Assembly: GCA_000310025.1 (NCBI GenBank)
Contig: FN649727.1
Span: 777,299 to 841,298 of the forward strand
Length of the DNA: 64,000 nucleotides
Direction: 5' to 3'
From: Ectocarpus siliculosus
Taxonomy: Eukaryota > Sar > Phaeophyceae > Ectocarpales > Ectocarpaceae
Under the pieces are notes generated by a model that saw only the letters and a program-made list of their open reading frames with translations, was not told the DNA's origin and made no database searches. Both the position numbers and the translations under genes were made by a program. This document shows positions 23,299-34,033 of this stretch, piece after piece. Every line of letters begins with the position of its first letter. Within the stretch, counting starts at the first letter, position 1.

Positions 23299-24295
23299 GT
23301 AAGCAAGACCAGTGTTCGCATCGGTCACAGGTTGTGTTCACGGGTTGGCTCGCGTCCTTGGTACTCGTACACCTCGTGTTTGGCGACGCGAAAAAGCGTG
23401 CGGACGTTGTCTTGAGGCGTTGTCGTTGGTCGTGGTGAGTCATCGGGTGGTGCATGACAGAGGCGTGGCGAGATGTAGTATGTGGGCGTGGCGCTACACA
23501 GGCGCTTGGACAAGCAACCTAGTTCGTTGCCAGGAGTGCATGAGACTGTGCAGGATGTGCTTGGTGCCTGCGATACTTGTCGAGGCTAACAAGTGGTCCC
23601 TAACCTTTCGACCTCAAAATGCATTGTGGTGGGAAGAAGAAGGGTGCCACGACATGAGTGTCAGGGGACATCCACGAACTGTGCACAGATACATGCGGTT
23701 GGACATTGTTCCTGCGGCACTAATATTTTGTGGTGTTGCTCGCCTCTTGGATGATGCGATCGGAAAGTGGATGAAACCCGACACGCCATTTGTGTGACGG
23801 CCCTCGAGTCGCACGCCAAAGTTTGGCAAGTGATGTTGGTTGCCATGATCGCGCATGACCGTGCCCCTGGTGGTGTTCTCTGAACTTGGAGTCAATCATG
23901 GGCGTGTTGGTTTGTGAAACACCTTGGCACACGGCTGGACGAGATTGGCGTTGGCAGGAAATGTTTGTCGCGCACGGCCAGTATTGGCCAGAGGTCCACA
24001 GTTGTGAATGCTGTTTCAACGTTTAGCTGGCCTTCCTTTCTGGAGGGCGCGGAAAGTGTTGGCGATGTCGTGGGGAAGGGCAAGTGGCTGTCTCTCATTA
24101 GGTGGGTAGGCACGTAGATGTGGGGATTTGGAACCGAAGCCAAGATGGGTAGGGTGCACCTAATTCGCCGAACGCTGTACACTCGTGAATTAACTGATAT
24201 ACCATTACTTGTGCAGGACAGCGGACCATTTGCGATGGTGTGCAGGTTTACGTGGTCCAAACGACTTGTGCGCCTGTCGTGTTGGTTACATGCAG

Positions 24296-24367
24296 GCGCG
24301 ATTCCGTCGCAACTAGGCCAACTGGGGGCCGTGAAGCAGCTGGACCTTTCGTATAACGGCCTAACCG
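24296..24367 (+). other. LRR exon B2
   Basis: A 72-nt, phase-1 exon, IPSQLGQLGAVKQLDLSYN. Acceptor ACATGCAG, donor gtgagt. This is the intact counterpart of B1. Confidence 0.85.
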
Positions 24368-25135
24368 GTGAGTGTAATAGCGAGCAAGTGTTGTTTTGAT
24401 TGGTTGATGCTTTCGCAGCCCTTTTTTGCTAGGTTGGCAGCGTGGACATTCTGTTTCTGCAGTTTTGATAGATCCAGCAGCTGCTGTGTTGACTGGCGTA
24501 TTTCCATCAAGCAGCTGATTGGTTGACCGGCGTATTAGTTGTCGTCTACTGGGCTCATGGTGCGATACGAAAGTTGGGTTGTCGCGAAGTGTAGCACGAA
24601 AAGCCCGCATGAGCGAACCCGTCCGTGAACGCAAGGAAAACACCTCGAATCCAGTTGATCCATGTCACAACGGGTATGCCCCGCCCTTTCTGGCATTTGG
24701 TAGTCGAGCCATGTCTAGGGCCGTCGTCCACTGCACACCTCGATGAGGTCGTGAAACGGTCGATTCCGCTACTGCCATGCGGGGACTCACATGTGAACCA
24801 ACGAGTTCAAAAGGTCTTTTCATGCTCGTGGCGTAGTTATTGGACGACTTGCGCTGTCGTTGGAGAGTTGGGTGTGTTCGAGTTGTGGGCGTTCCTTGTG
24901 GAGGTGTCAAGCCTAGCCTCCGGCGAAACGGACAATTCGTACCTTCGCTCCTGCCCCCCTGTTCGGTCTCTCTGTATTTGTTCAGAGGAGTTGGCGCGTA
25001 TTCGGTCACCAACTCGTTCATTTTGTCGTCTACCGCGCATATGCAAGCCTCACGCTGGTCTTGCAGCCGGGTGATTGTTGCTGATGCTGTGATCCGTGTA
25101 TGGCGGTGTGTTATTCTTGCTGGTGTTGTTTGCAG

Positions 25136-25207
25136 GTGGCATACCGCCGGAGCTTGGTAGACTCGGTGCTCTTGAGGAGCTGGATCTTCGCGGCAACAAG
25201 CTCTCCC
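25136..25207 (+). other. LRR exon A3, altered last base
   Basis: A 72-nt, phase-1 exon, IPPELGRLGALEELDLRGN. Its last nucleotide is C where A1 and A2 have G, giving C|gtaagc. This changes the split codon from Gly and weakens the exon side of the donor. Confidence 0.8.
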
Positions 25208-25862
25208 GTAAGCAAGACCAGTGTTCGCATCGGTCACAGGTTGTGTTCACGGGTTGGCTCGCGTCCTTGGTACTCGTACACCTCGTGTTTGGCGACGCGA
25301 AAAAGCGTGCGGACGTTGTCTTGAGGCGTTGTCGTTAGTCGTGGTGAGTCATCGGGTGGTGCATGACAGAGGCGTGGCGAGATGGTTGTGGTATGTGGGC
25401 GCGGCGCTACACAGGCGCTTGGACCAGCAACCTAATTTGTTGCCTGGAGTGCATGAGACTGTGCAGGATATGCTTGGTTGACCGGCGTAATAGTTGTCGT
25501 CTACTGGGCTCATGGTGCGATACGAAAGTTGGGTTGTCGCAAAGTGTAGCACGAAAAGCCCGCATGAGCGAACCCGTTTTTGAGCGCAAAGAAAACACCC
25601 CGAATCCAGTCAATCCACATGTCACAACGGGTATGCCCCGCCCCTTCTGGCATTTGGTAGTGGAACCATGGGTAGGGCCGTCGTCCACTGCACACCTCGA
25701 TGAGGTTGTGAAACGGTCGATTCCGCTACGGCCATGCGGGGACTCACATGTGAACCAACGAGTTCAAACGGTCTTTTCATGCTCGTGGCGTACTTGTTGG
25801 ACGGCTTGGGTTGTCGTTGGAGTGTTGGGTGTATTCGGGTTGTGGGCAATCCTTTCGGAGGT

Positions 25863-25932
25863 GTGGCATACCGCCCGAGCTTGGTGGACTCGGTGATCTT
25901 GAGTTTCTGGATCTTGGCAACAACGAGCTCTC
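25863..25932 (+). other. LRR exon A4, acceptor lost
   Basis: Encodes IPPELGGLGDLEFLDLGNN in the correct frame, but the usual TTGCAG acceptor has been replaced by TCGGAGGTGT brought in from further up the intron. The donor is also weaker (gtaggc). Use of the nearby AG would shift the frame. Confidence 0.75.
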
Positions 25933-26781
25933 CGGTAGGCAAGACCAGTGTTAGCATCGGTCATAGGTTGGGGTCACCGGTTGGCTCGCGTCCTTGGTAC
26001 TCGTACACCTCGTGTATGGCTACACCAAAGAGCGTGCGGATATTGTGTTGAGGTGTTGTCGTTGGTCGTGGTGAGTCATCGGGTGGTGCATGACAGAGGT
26101 GTGGCGAGAAGGATGTGGTATGCGGTCGTGGCGGTACGCAGGCGCTTGGGCAAGCAACGTCTTTGTTCGCCTAGTAGATGAGACTGTGTTATTGTTTGAT
26201 GGCTATGATACATGTCTAGGCTGACGGATTGTCGCCAACCTTTCGACGTAGACATGCATTATAGTACGAAGGAGGTTTTCACTACATTAGTGCGAGGTGC
26301 GATTGACGAACTGCTATTCGCAGATGCATGCGGTTGAATATTGTGCCTCGCGCACTTATATTTTGTGGTGTTCCTCGCCGCATCGATGATGCGTTCAGAA
26401 AGTGGATGACACCTATAACCACTGTGTCACGGCCCTTGAGTGGAACGCCAACTGATGCTGGTTGCCATGATCGCGCATGACCGTGTCCCAGGTGGTGTTC
26501 TCTGAACTTAGAGTCAATCATGTACGTGTTGTTTTGTGACGGGGCATGTACCACCTTGGCACATGGCTGGACGAGATTGGCGTTGGCATGAAATGTTTGT
26601 CGCACACGGCCAGTATTGGCCAGAGGTACACAGCTGTGAATGCTATTCCGACGTTTAGCTGACCTACCTTTCTGGAGAGCGCGGAAAGTGTTGGCGATGT
26701 CGTGGGCAAAGGCGCGGTATTAGTTCTTGCTTAATCCTGTGTTCTGCGTATGGTATGTTGTGTCGCTGGTGCTCGTGGCAG

Positions 26782-26853
26782 GTGCCATCCCGCCGGAGCT
26801 TGGTGGACTCGGTGCTCTTCAGGATCTGGATGTCAGGAACAACAAGCTCCTCG
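26782..26853 (+). other. LRR exon A5
   Basis: A 72-nt, phase-1 exon, IPPELGGLGALQDLDVRNN, with acceptor GTGGCAG and donor gtaagc. This is the most diverged A copy and the last LRR before the Roc domain; its flanking introns no longer match the duplicated unit closely. Confidence 0.8.
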
Positions 26854-28075
26854 GTAAGCAAGACCAGTGGTCGCAGGTTGGGGTTACATGTTTCTTATTG
26901 GACAAACTCCCCAGCTGCGCCTCGCTTCTTAGGTAGTGGGGTAGCGGTCACACCTGCTTTCTTGTTGAAAGTTTCTATTTTAGTAGTGTGGGTTACATTG
27001 ATCTATTTTTCTTAACCCTACTTTACTCGTTTTCGTGAACACTTGAGCCTTTGTTTCTGAAATACTGTTTATTTCTCAGTTGCGGACGCTAACTGTATTG
27101 GCTATGTCACCCACCGAAGAAGCTGAAGTGACAATTTTCTCTTTTTTCGTAGGCAGATTATGACAAGTTGTTCGTTCACGGATATATATTCGTTCCCTAC
27201 CCTCATCACATGCTCCGCCAAAGTATTAACTTATGAGCCCAGGTCCGGGTGAGCGAGCAGGTTTTGCTAAGGTTCCAGTTTTGCTCACCCCAGGTCTCGA
27301 AAACTGGATAATCCATCTAGCTTGCTGTGCTTACATCGGTATTATTATTTTCCGTAGCGCGCGTTGAGGACGCATTGGAGTATGTTCTCAGTGGGACGTG
27401 GAGTCTGCACTCGAGGTGCGTATACATGAGTTTCCTCGCGGGGGCGTTGCTCGGCAAGGTGCAATCAAACGATGAACGATGGCACGATGGTGAGATTGTT
27501 GGGAAATAATCCTTACAGCACGCCGGGAACCCCGCCCCTGCCGCGAGTACATATTATCCGTCGTAGTCCAGTTGCTCAATGCCACTTTTTTGTATGGACG
27601 CGGAGGTGCATCTCATTGGCATTTTTAGTTTCGAAAAGAAAGGAGGATCGAAATATGACCTGTCCTAGGCGTCGTCTCCATCCGCCCTTATGCCGGGGGA
27701 CTATTTGATACCAGTAAGTAATCACCAACCAATACGGCAAACCCATCCCACACCCAGATTTGGTTTTTGAAACCGTGGTCAATAATCACGGACGGCTCTA
27801 CGATGCTAGAACTGCAAAGGAGTGTTCAAACTACATTCGTGCCACAGGCAATGGAATTATTGGGGAAAATACATTGATTGCAAGGTGTGAGCGATCTTGC
27901 CGTCAAGACGTGCGCAATCCTCGGCAATTGGAAGATCAATCGATACAAGGTGTATCCGCCTGAATTGTGGATGGGTATGGCGGGGCAAAGGCGACGTAGG
28001 TTGACTCGAAAATATTTCGAACATGGTTACGCATATCCTTGCAATTCCCCCCACTTCTGCTCGTTCTCTTTTCAG

Positions 28076-28310
28076 CTTTGGGCGAAGCTAGACATGCGCT
28101 GCAATGGTTGACACGGCTCAGCAAGTGCCGCATCAAGCTCAATGGCAACCCTTGGATCATGCCACCTGAGGGTGTAGTCGAGAAAGGACTACCGGAAGTT
28201 ATGGCCTATCTCCGCGACGTGCGCAGGGCCGAGGAAGCTGGTGCGGAGGTCAAGACCCTGAAGCTGCTCAAGGTTGTCTTGGTCGGATCCTCCCAAGCTG
28301 GAAAAACCAG
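28076..28310 (+). other. LRR-ROCO exon: LRR C-cap and Roc P-loop (G1)
   Basis: Acceptor TTTTCAG, phase 1 in, phase 2 out. Encodes the LRR-to-Roc bridge with the conserved LNGNPW block, then LKVVLVGSSQAGKT, the Walker A/P-loop of the Roc GTPase. Intact. Confidence 0.9.
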
Positions 28311-28828
28311 GTATTTGTTCAGCATAAAGGAGAAATGATCACAGCATTGTCAGAAGAGACGTCATGTCCCAACAAAGTGCGGCATTCTCGATGTCATTCC
28401 CGATGTCACTGTGGTTGTCCTTTCCTTGTTATTTGTTTTGCGCCCGATACGCATCACGCCAAAAATTACGGCACCATCGGTACCGTCCGTGGAGAGAATT
28501 GCCATGATTGGTTGTTCCCGTTGTTCTCGAGGCAACGTTTCCCCCTAAGGCTTTTCTGCGCGCACGAGCAGCCTCCACTGTGCAACAACACCACTGAAGA
28601 AATTGAGGTTTTCGGTGTTTGTTTAGAAGAACAGCCCTCTTGTCGTGTCGTTCACCAATCACACTACCAGGGGTCTGCAGACGTTCGCCCCACAAAGGGT
28701 TCTGGTAACGGCCCACGGTCATCTTACGTTTTTCAGGGCCGTATGTACGAATTTGTGTGTGGTAAACTCCGAATCCGATTCCTGTCCAAACCCATGTGGG
28801 TGTTTCCATATTGTTGGTTTGCCTACAG

Positions 28829-29072
28829 CTTAGTCAACAGCATCGTCGAAGGACGCGGATTCCCGACGGTTGGGACACCTGCGGAAGTGAGCACGGTGGG
28901 CATTGAACTACTCCGCCACAACCTGAAGGGTACAACTGTCGAGTTCTACGATTGCGCCGGGCAAGTGGACTACTACGGGCTGCACCAAACCTTTCTGACC
29001 AGACGGGCTCTGTACCTCCTGGTCTGGGACGTGTCGAGATGCCACGGAAAAACCGATGACGACCTTGACGAG
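28829..29072 (+). other. LRR-ROCO exon: Roc G2-G3
   Basis: Acceptor CCTACAG. Encodes STVGIEL (switch I region), VEFYDCAGQVDYY (DxxGQ switch II) and LYLLVWDVSRC. The donor is either GAG|gtgggc at 29073 or, in the same phase, a site 12 nt later. Intact. Confidence 0.85.
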
Positions 29073-29412
29073 GTGGGCAAGGTCTAGAATGTCAGGATAC
29101 TCACGCAATTCACTTTGCACAAGCATGCTGCAGACTGAATACATACGTATTCATCGAATTCTACAGTTCGTGCCGGGCCCACCAACACACGCCGAAACGG
29201 GGCACCTGCTGACTACCGTCAACGTGTTTCATGGCTATTTTGGCCGCTATCCTTCGTCACTGTCATCATTCCTATGCTGCAATTCTCGGTTTCATTTCAT
29301 GTCGCATATTGTAAACACGGATGCGACCGATTCGCTTTTCGCGTGTGGTTTCCTCGAAATGACGATATTTGATACCTCCATTTGCAAAATACTGGGGTGT
29401 TGGTTCGCACAG

Positions 29413-29985
29413 GTTGTATCCCAGGACATCATGAGGTGGTTGTATGCTCTAGACCTTCGAGCACCGGGGTCCACTGTGATATTGGTGGCGAACAAGTGCG
29501 ATGGCTCGATTGAAGGCTTCTCGGGTACTGCCGCGATTGTCGAGAAGCGGGTGACAGTATTGCGCAAGGAGTGGCTTAAGGGACGGGGGTTTTCTGGCAC
29601 TCGGATGGAGACGGACATTACGGTACTGTAACATCCAAGCTTGGTCAGTTGTCGAGACGGTGGTGGTTTGGAGGAGATGATCGACCGAGTTGCTGCTCAA
29701 AGCGCTGCGTCCGTGAGTGTGCCGCCAGCCTGGGGGCTCGCTCTTCCTTGACGCTCTGAGGGGGTCGCGGGACCCGCAGCAAGGTTGTCGAGATTATCTA
29801 GGTCTGGGTTCACGTCCCAAGGTGGGTGTTGACAGGGAGCCTGAAAGTTCGTTTTTCACGGAGAACTCCTTGGTCAGGCAATGGAAACGCGTCGTGCAGA
29901 ATGTCAAAGGCGAGCTACGGTCGGATGCAGAGAAGATGGCGGTGTCCGATCCAGATGGCGCGATCGAAGGCGCTCTTTTGTTGAG
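29413..29985 (+). other. LRR-ROCO exon: Roc G4 to Roc-COR linker, two lesions
   Basis: Acceptor GCACAG. Encodes STVILVANKCDGS (G4 NKCD). TAA at 29629-29631 interrupts an otherwise continuous frame (HPSLVSC, GGLEEMIDRVAAQ, VPPAWGLAL follow in frame). Near 29741 the frame moves by +1 to FLDALRGSRDP, continuing through SSFFTENSLVRQWKRVV and SDAEKMAVSDPDGAIEGALL to the donor gtgagg. Confidence 0.8.
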
Positions 29986-30452
29986 GTGAGGTCCTGCCGA
30001 AAATTGGCGTGCAGAGAAGACTGCTTCGTTCCTGGCGATCGATATACTTGTCGACGAGTGTCAAGTCGGTTACGCAATGAAAACAATCATCTTTGCGACT
30101 GTGCTCTCGGTCCTATTCACCAGCAGTTTCCAGGTGTAGTTCGTGCAGGTTAAGAAACGGCCACCGGCTATGGGTGTGAAACGTGGCGCATACGTTCTAG
30201 CGCCTACTGATGCTTCGTTTGCGCTCGTTTCGGATGACATGGCGTGTATATTGTCGGGTTAGGTTGCTCGGCTGTGTACCGGGTGGCGCAATCTACCATT
30301 GTACTCCGCAATCAAAACACTGTGCGTGACGAGTACAAAGAGGACGACAAAGGCGAGTAGGTGCGGGCAAAGTCTTTCACAAAGAATGGGTGCTTGGTGG
30401 CTGATCACTTACTCCCGTAATAATCCTGTTCGTTGCTTCCTACTGGTTTCAG

Positions 30453-31294
30453 TGAGTTTGCCGGACAGGTCCTTCGCATTGCCAATGGGGACGGTGTATT
30501 CCTGGATGTCGTGTGGCTCTCAACCGCCTTGAAGCCCATCCTAAGCCATAAGCTTCTACACAAGGTGTTTCCTCAAGACCTTGCAGGAATGAGGGATGAG
30601 CTTGTCCACAATGGAATACTCCGACTGAAGTTCGCAGAGCACCTTTGGAGCGATGTGATGAAGAAACCAATACCCGAGGAAGTGCTGGATGCCCTCTGCC
30701 GTGTGATTGTCAACCTCGGCGTCGCTCTTCCTCTCGAACCGGCTAGCCTGTTGCCCGACAGTACCACTGCCTATGCAACTGGTCGCCCCAACATCAGCCG
30801 GCAAGACATGTTGGTGATCATGCGGCTACCCGAAACATGCGGGACGGAGCACGAGCTACAGGAGCTGATCTCATACCAGATGAGAAGACACAGCGATCGG
30901 GAGGTCACCCTGATGTGGAGATTCGACGGTGCAGGACCTCCGTACGGGCTGGTGGAGCGCGTGATCGCCTCGTGTCATGCCGTTGGTGTCGTCGAGATGG
31001 GGCTGTGCTGGAGATATGGCGCTGTCTTCCAGAGTCGTGCGATGGCCACGTCCGACGGGTCCGACTCGTTGTATACATTTGTCATTCGCTACGACTACGC
31101 TGTCGGCGACGAGCGGAGGATTCTGTCTGAGGATGTTTGGGCCCCTCCAGGACGACAGGGTGTGGAAAGCGCTGCGCTGGGTGGCCTCGTCAGTGGTGAA
31201 CATTTCTAAGGATTGGCCAGGCGTACTGTGGGAAGGCTGGCCGCAGTGTGCGAGATGCCGCAGGAACCGAATCTACTTCGCAACATCGGACAAG
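30453..31294 (+). other. LRR-ROCO exon: COR domain, one frameshift
   Basis: Acceptor GTTTCAG, phase 2 in. A long open frame encodes the COR domain (GDGVFLDVVWLSTALKPIL, LPETCGTEHELQELI, ...). After EDVWAP near 31140-31162 the conserved sequence resumes one frame over with VWKALRWVASSVVNISKDWP and GVLWEGWPQC, ending at GACAAG|gtattg in phase 0. Confidence 0.8.
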
Positions 31295-31877
31295 GTATTG
31301 CCGCTTCTTGATAGCGATAGAAGTCGGGTGAGGATTATCGCTGGAGCGGGGGTACGCTGCGTGCATACTCGTCTTCCGACCCCTCCGAAAGATAGTCTTG
31401 TGGTGATTTCCCTCCGGAGTTTGTCACTGGAGGAAGAAACATAAGAGACAGCATGCCACGCCACGCCATGTGCTGTTCCCGTAGCCCCCCCCGCCCCTCC
31501 GAGGAAACTAAAATGGATTTCACCCGCCAAAGTCCACACCCGGATCACATCAAAGGAAGTGCCGCGCCGAAGAATATGTCATGATTTTGGTAGAATCGCC
31601 CTATTGAACATGTTGTCATGTTGCAGCGCCATTACTAGTCATGGTGAGTGGGGACTTCGGTACTCTTTCGTCTCATCGTGTATCCAGCGAACCACTCCTT
31701 GTCTTTTTCGCGGAAGGGACCTATTTTTTGCGCCCCCCACATTACCAACGGTGATATTGCGCCATTTCGCAAGAACCACCACTCCCACGTGGTGACCTTA
31801 GTAAGGGCTATTTGGCGCTTTGAAAGTTGTTCCACCCTCCCCTCCACGGTTTTCTTTCTCATGATGCTTGATCGCAG

Positions 31878-32270
31878 GCAAAAATTGGGAACTTTCTACT
31901 CGTGGACGCAGCTCCGGGTGCGACCCCTCACGGGTGTGGCTGCCTGGCCGTTAAGGGCACGGTGCCAAGGCTGGTGCTCGAGCGTCTAGGCACCGTCGTC
32001 AACACTCAGGCACCTGCAAGTGACGTTGAAGGTGTGCATTTCGCTGGTATGTCCAAGGTGTTGATGTCAATGGGCGGCGAGTCGGTAACAAACTATGCAG
32101 AGAGTCCGGGTATGATAGATGAACCTCAACAAGGGTATATGTTTTTGAGCAAGGGCTCACTTTGTCCTGAAGCGGCGTTGGACCGGAAGCACAACATGCC
32201 TATTCGAGATTTGAGCCTCGGGGCGAGCGCGGGCATCGCTGTGATTGTATCTCCGTATGTGAAAACGTGA
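31878..32270 (+). other. LRR-ROCO terminal exon
   Basis: Acceptor ATCGCAG, phase 0, joins the preceding exon. It encodes NFLLVDAAPGA and LERLGTVVNTQAPASDVEGV, a pattern expected at the C-terminus of algal ROCO proteins, then runs open to TGA at 32268. The last ~60 codons look less constrained, so the true end may be an earlier splice or stop. Confidence 0.55.
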
Positions 32271-32448
32271 ATAGCCGGACTACCGTTGATTGTGAGGCCC
32301 CGTACATGCCAGTGATGGATGTTGTCAAATCCCTGCGATAGCCGATTTGTTACCTGTGTACTATTGATTGACCTCCGGAGCCATGGTGCGTTTGCAGCCC
32401 ACGTCTTCTTCCCTCAGGCATCGTACGTGTGCGCCAGTTCGCAAGGAG

Positions 32449-32453
32449 GTGCA
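32449..32453. repeat. Target-site duplication GTGCA (left)
   Basis: Directly abuts the left LTR and is repeated exactly at 36465-36469. Five bp is a usual size for an LTR-retrotransposon insertion. Confidence 0.9.
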
Positions 32454-32806
32454 TGTTTGATTGCCCCAAGCCTAGTGCTGCTGGGATGAGCAAGGCTGCG
32501 CCGTTGGTAGGCGTGAAGAGATGTTAAGATGGTAAAGTCGTTGATTAGGTTGCCCTTGTCGTAAGGGGAACAGGAGAGAGAGTGGCAACGGGAGGCGAAC
32601 TCCCGTGCCGCACACCAGTAGCAAGAAAACGCAGAACTCGGAACACTATGCAACAGGTCAAAGATACAGAATTCTAGACATGTCATAAGATACCCCGAAG
32701 ATATATGCCCCTTGCTGCCACTTTAGCTCCATGGTAGAAACCATCATACATGAGTAACTACAGCAGTAGCGTATTCGTAATGATGAAATAATCAACCTCA
32801 CGAACA
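32454..32806 (-). repeat. 3' LTR of the gag-only element (353 bp)
   Basis: On the element strand it begins TGTTCGTGAG and ends AATCAAACA. Compared with the other LTR it has ATATAT where that has ATCTAT near 32700, and lacks one T near 32755. Preceded on the element strand by a short purine tract GGGAGGG, a likely polypurine primer. Confidence 0.95.
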
Positions 32807-33002
32807 CCCTCCCTGATTCAGCACATCGTTACGGACGCTCGAAAAACCAAAGGATTCAATGGTACTCATAAAAACTCCAAAAATAAAGCAAACGAAGGGA
32901 AACCCGGCTACCGGATCAAAACCCTCCGCCCTACTGTTTGAATTGTCAACACAAAACCATACAGCAGTAGCCACCTTGCAAACCCGCGAGCCTGCACACA
33001 TC

Positions 33003-33545
33003 AGACATTATTACTACTCCTCTTCGAGCAGCCCCCTCCCAGCAACAGGATCCCTACTGTATCAGGTTGCTGTTAGCACTGGAGTGCGTCTACTACTCCA
33101 AGCACCAATAATGCCAAACCGCAGCGGAAAAACGTGTACCAACGCTAATCGCTCTCGATGACATCCAAAAAAGGGTGATCAACCATCCGGAAGATCAAGC
33201 AGTATCTCAACCACAAACAGCCCAACCAACTTGTCGGTACTTCTGCGGGAGACACTGGTCACAGACATTTTTTACTACTCCTTTTCAAGTAGCCCCCTCC
33301 CAGCAACAGGATCCCTACTGTATCAGGTTGCTGTTAGCATTTGGAGCTCGTCTACAACCCCGAACACCTTGTTGATCCGTCACATCGGAAGAACATTTAA
33401 AAGGGCAATCAGTCACATCGTAGGGAAGGGTGCCCCCCTCAACCTATACATCAATGAAAGATCAAGCAGCATCTCAACCACAGACAGCCCAACCAACCTG
33501 TCGGTGCTACTACAATGGGAGACACTGGTCGCCATCCATCACGAA
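33003..33545 (-). repeat. Two tandem 271-bp units in the 3' region of the element
   Basis: The block containing CCCCCTCCCAGCAACAGGAT recurs at 33033 and about 271 bp later. The block with CAACCACAAACAGCCCAACC recurs with the same spacing. This is where an autonomous element would carry pol; no coding function is visible. Confidence 0.8.
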
Positions 33546-34033
33546 AGAGGGGCTGCAGTGCCCTGCGTCAACCCTCCCTGACTTCATAGCAAGAACTCAA
33601 CCTAAATTCGGTACAACGGGGCGCGTCTTCTTCGCACACCCGAACAAATCAGGCTGAAAATAATTCCGACATCATCAATCAAATCGGTGTGCCCGCGGTG
33701 CCCCGCAGGTCATCAACCCAGAAATGAGACAACAGCGGAACTGCTATGCCATGATCAATTATTTATTTCATGCAAGGACGCCACGTGCATCTACCTGCAT
33801 GGTTGTCAACTGAGATGAGCACAGAAAAAACCAAGCGAGCGACATGTCGATTCAAGCGGGAACTCTGTGCGTACCAGCTCTATGTATCTGCGATAGACAT
33901 CAGAAGGACAACGCGCCGGAAAAAATAAAAATACCACATGGTTGTAAAAAGGCTGACCTGCTGGATGACGCGGGGGGGGTCAGGGCATTTGTTCAAAAGA
34001 AACAAAGATACAACGAAGGACTGCAGAAAAACG

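Larger units (their letters stand above)
21341..25480 (+). repeat. Tandem duplication, about 1.9-kb unit, carrying pairs of LRR exons
   Basis: Successive type-A LRR exons start at 21341, 23227 and 25136, and type-B exons at 22385 and 24296, giving a period of about 1886-1911 bp. The introns as well as the exons are nearly identical between units, for example the stretches beginning near 22200 and 24110. The copies are therefore recent segmental duplications, not independent exons. The third unit is truncated near 25480. Confidence 0.9.
20110..32270 (+). pseudogene. LRR-ROCO GTPase (leucine-rich repeats, Roc, COR), probable pseudogene
   Basis: ROCO proteins couple a Ras-like Roc GTPase to a COR dimerisation domain; brown-algal members carry N-terminal LRRs and are candidate recognition proteins. 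Exons I support: 20110-20167, 20421-20630 (N-cap), LRR exons from 21341 to 26853, 28076-28310 (P-loop GSSQAGKT), 28829-29072 (DCAGQ), 29413-29985 (ANKCD), 30453-31294 (COR), 31878-32270 (stop TGA). Every intact exon joins in a compatible phase. There is no signal peptide or membrane segment, so the product would be cytosolic. The coding sequence is broken by TAA at 29629, a +1 shift near 29741 and another frame change near 31140-31162; one LRR exon has a stop and another lacks its acceptor. Sequencing error could explain one or two of these, hardly all. Family and domain calls are strong; pseudogene status is inferred. Confidence 0.85.

Noticed and set aside
27357-27414. Possible extra LRR-ROCO exon after TTTTCCGTAG
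   Set aside because: Its phases (1 in, 2 out) do not fit the next exon at 28076, which joins LRR exon A5 directly in phase.
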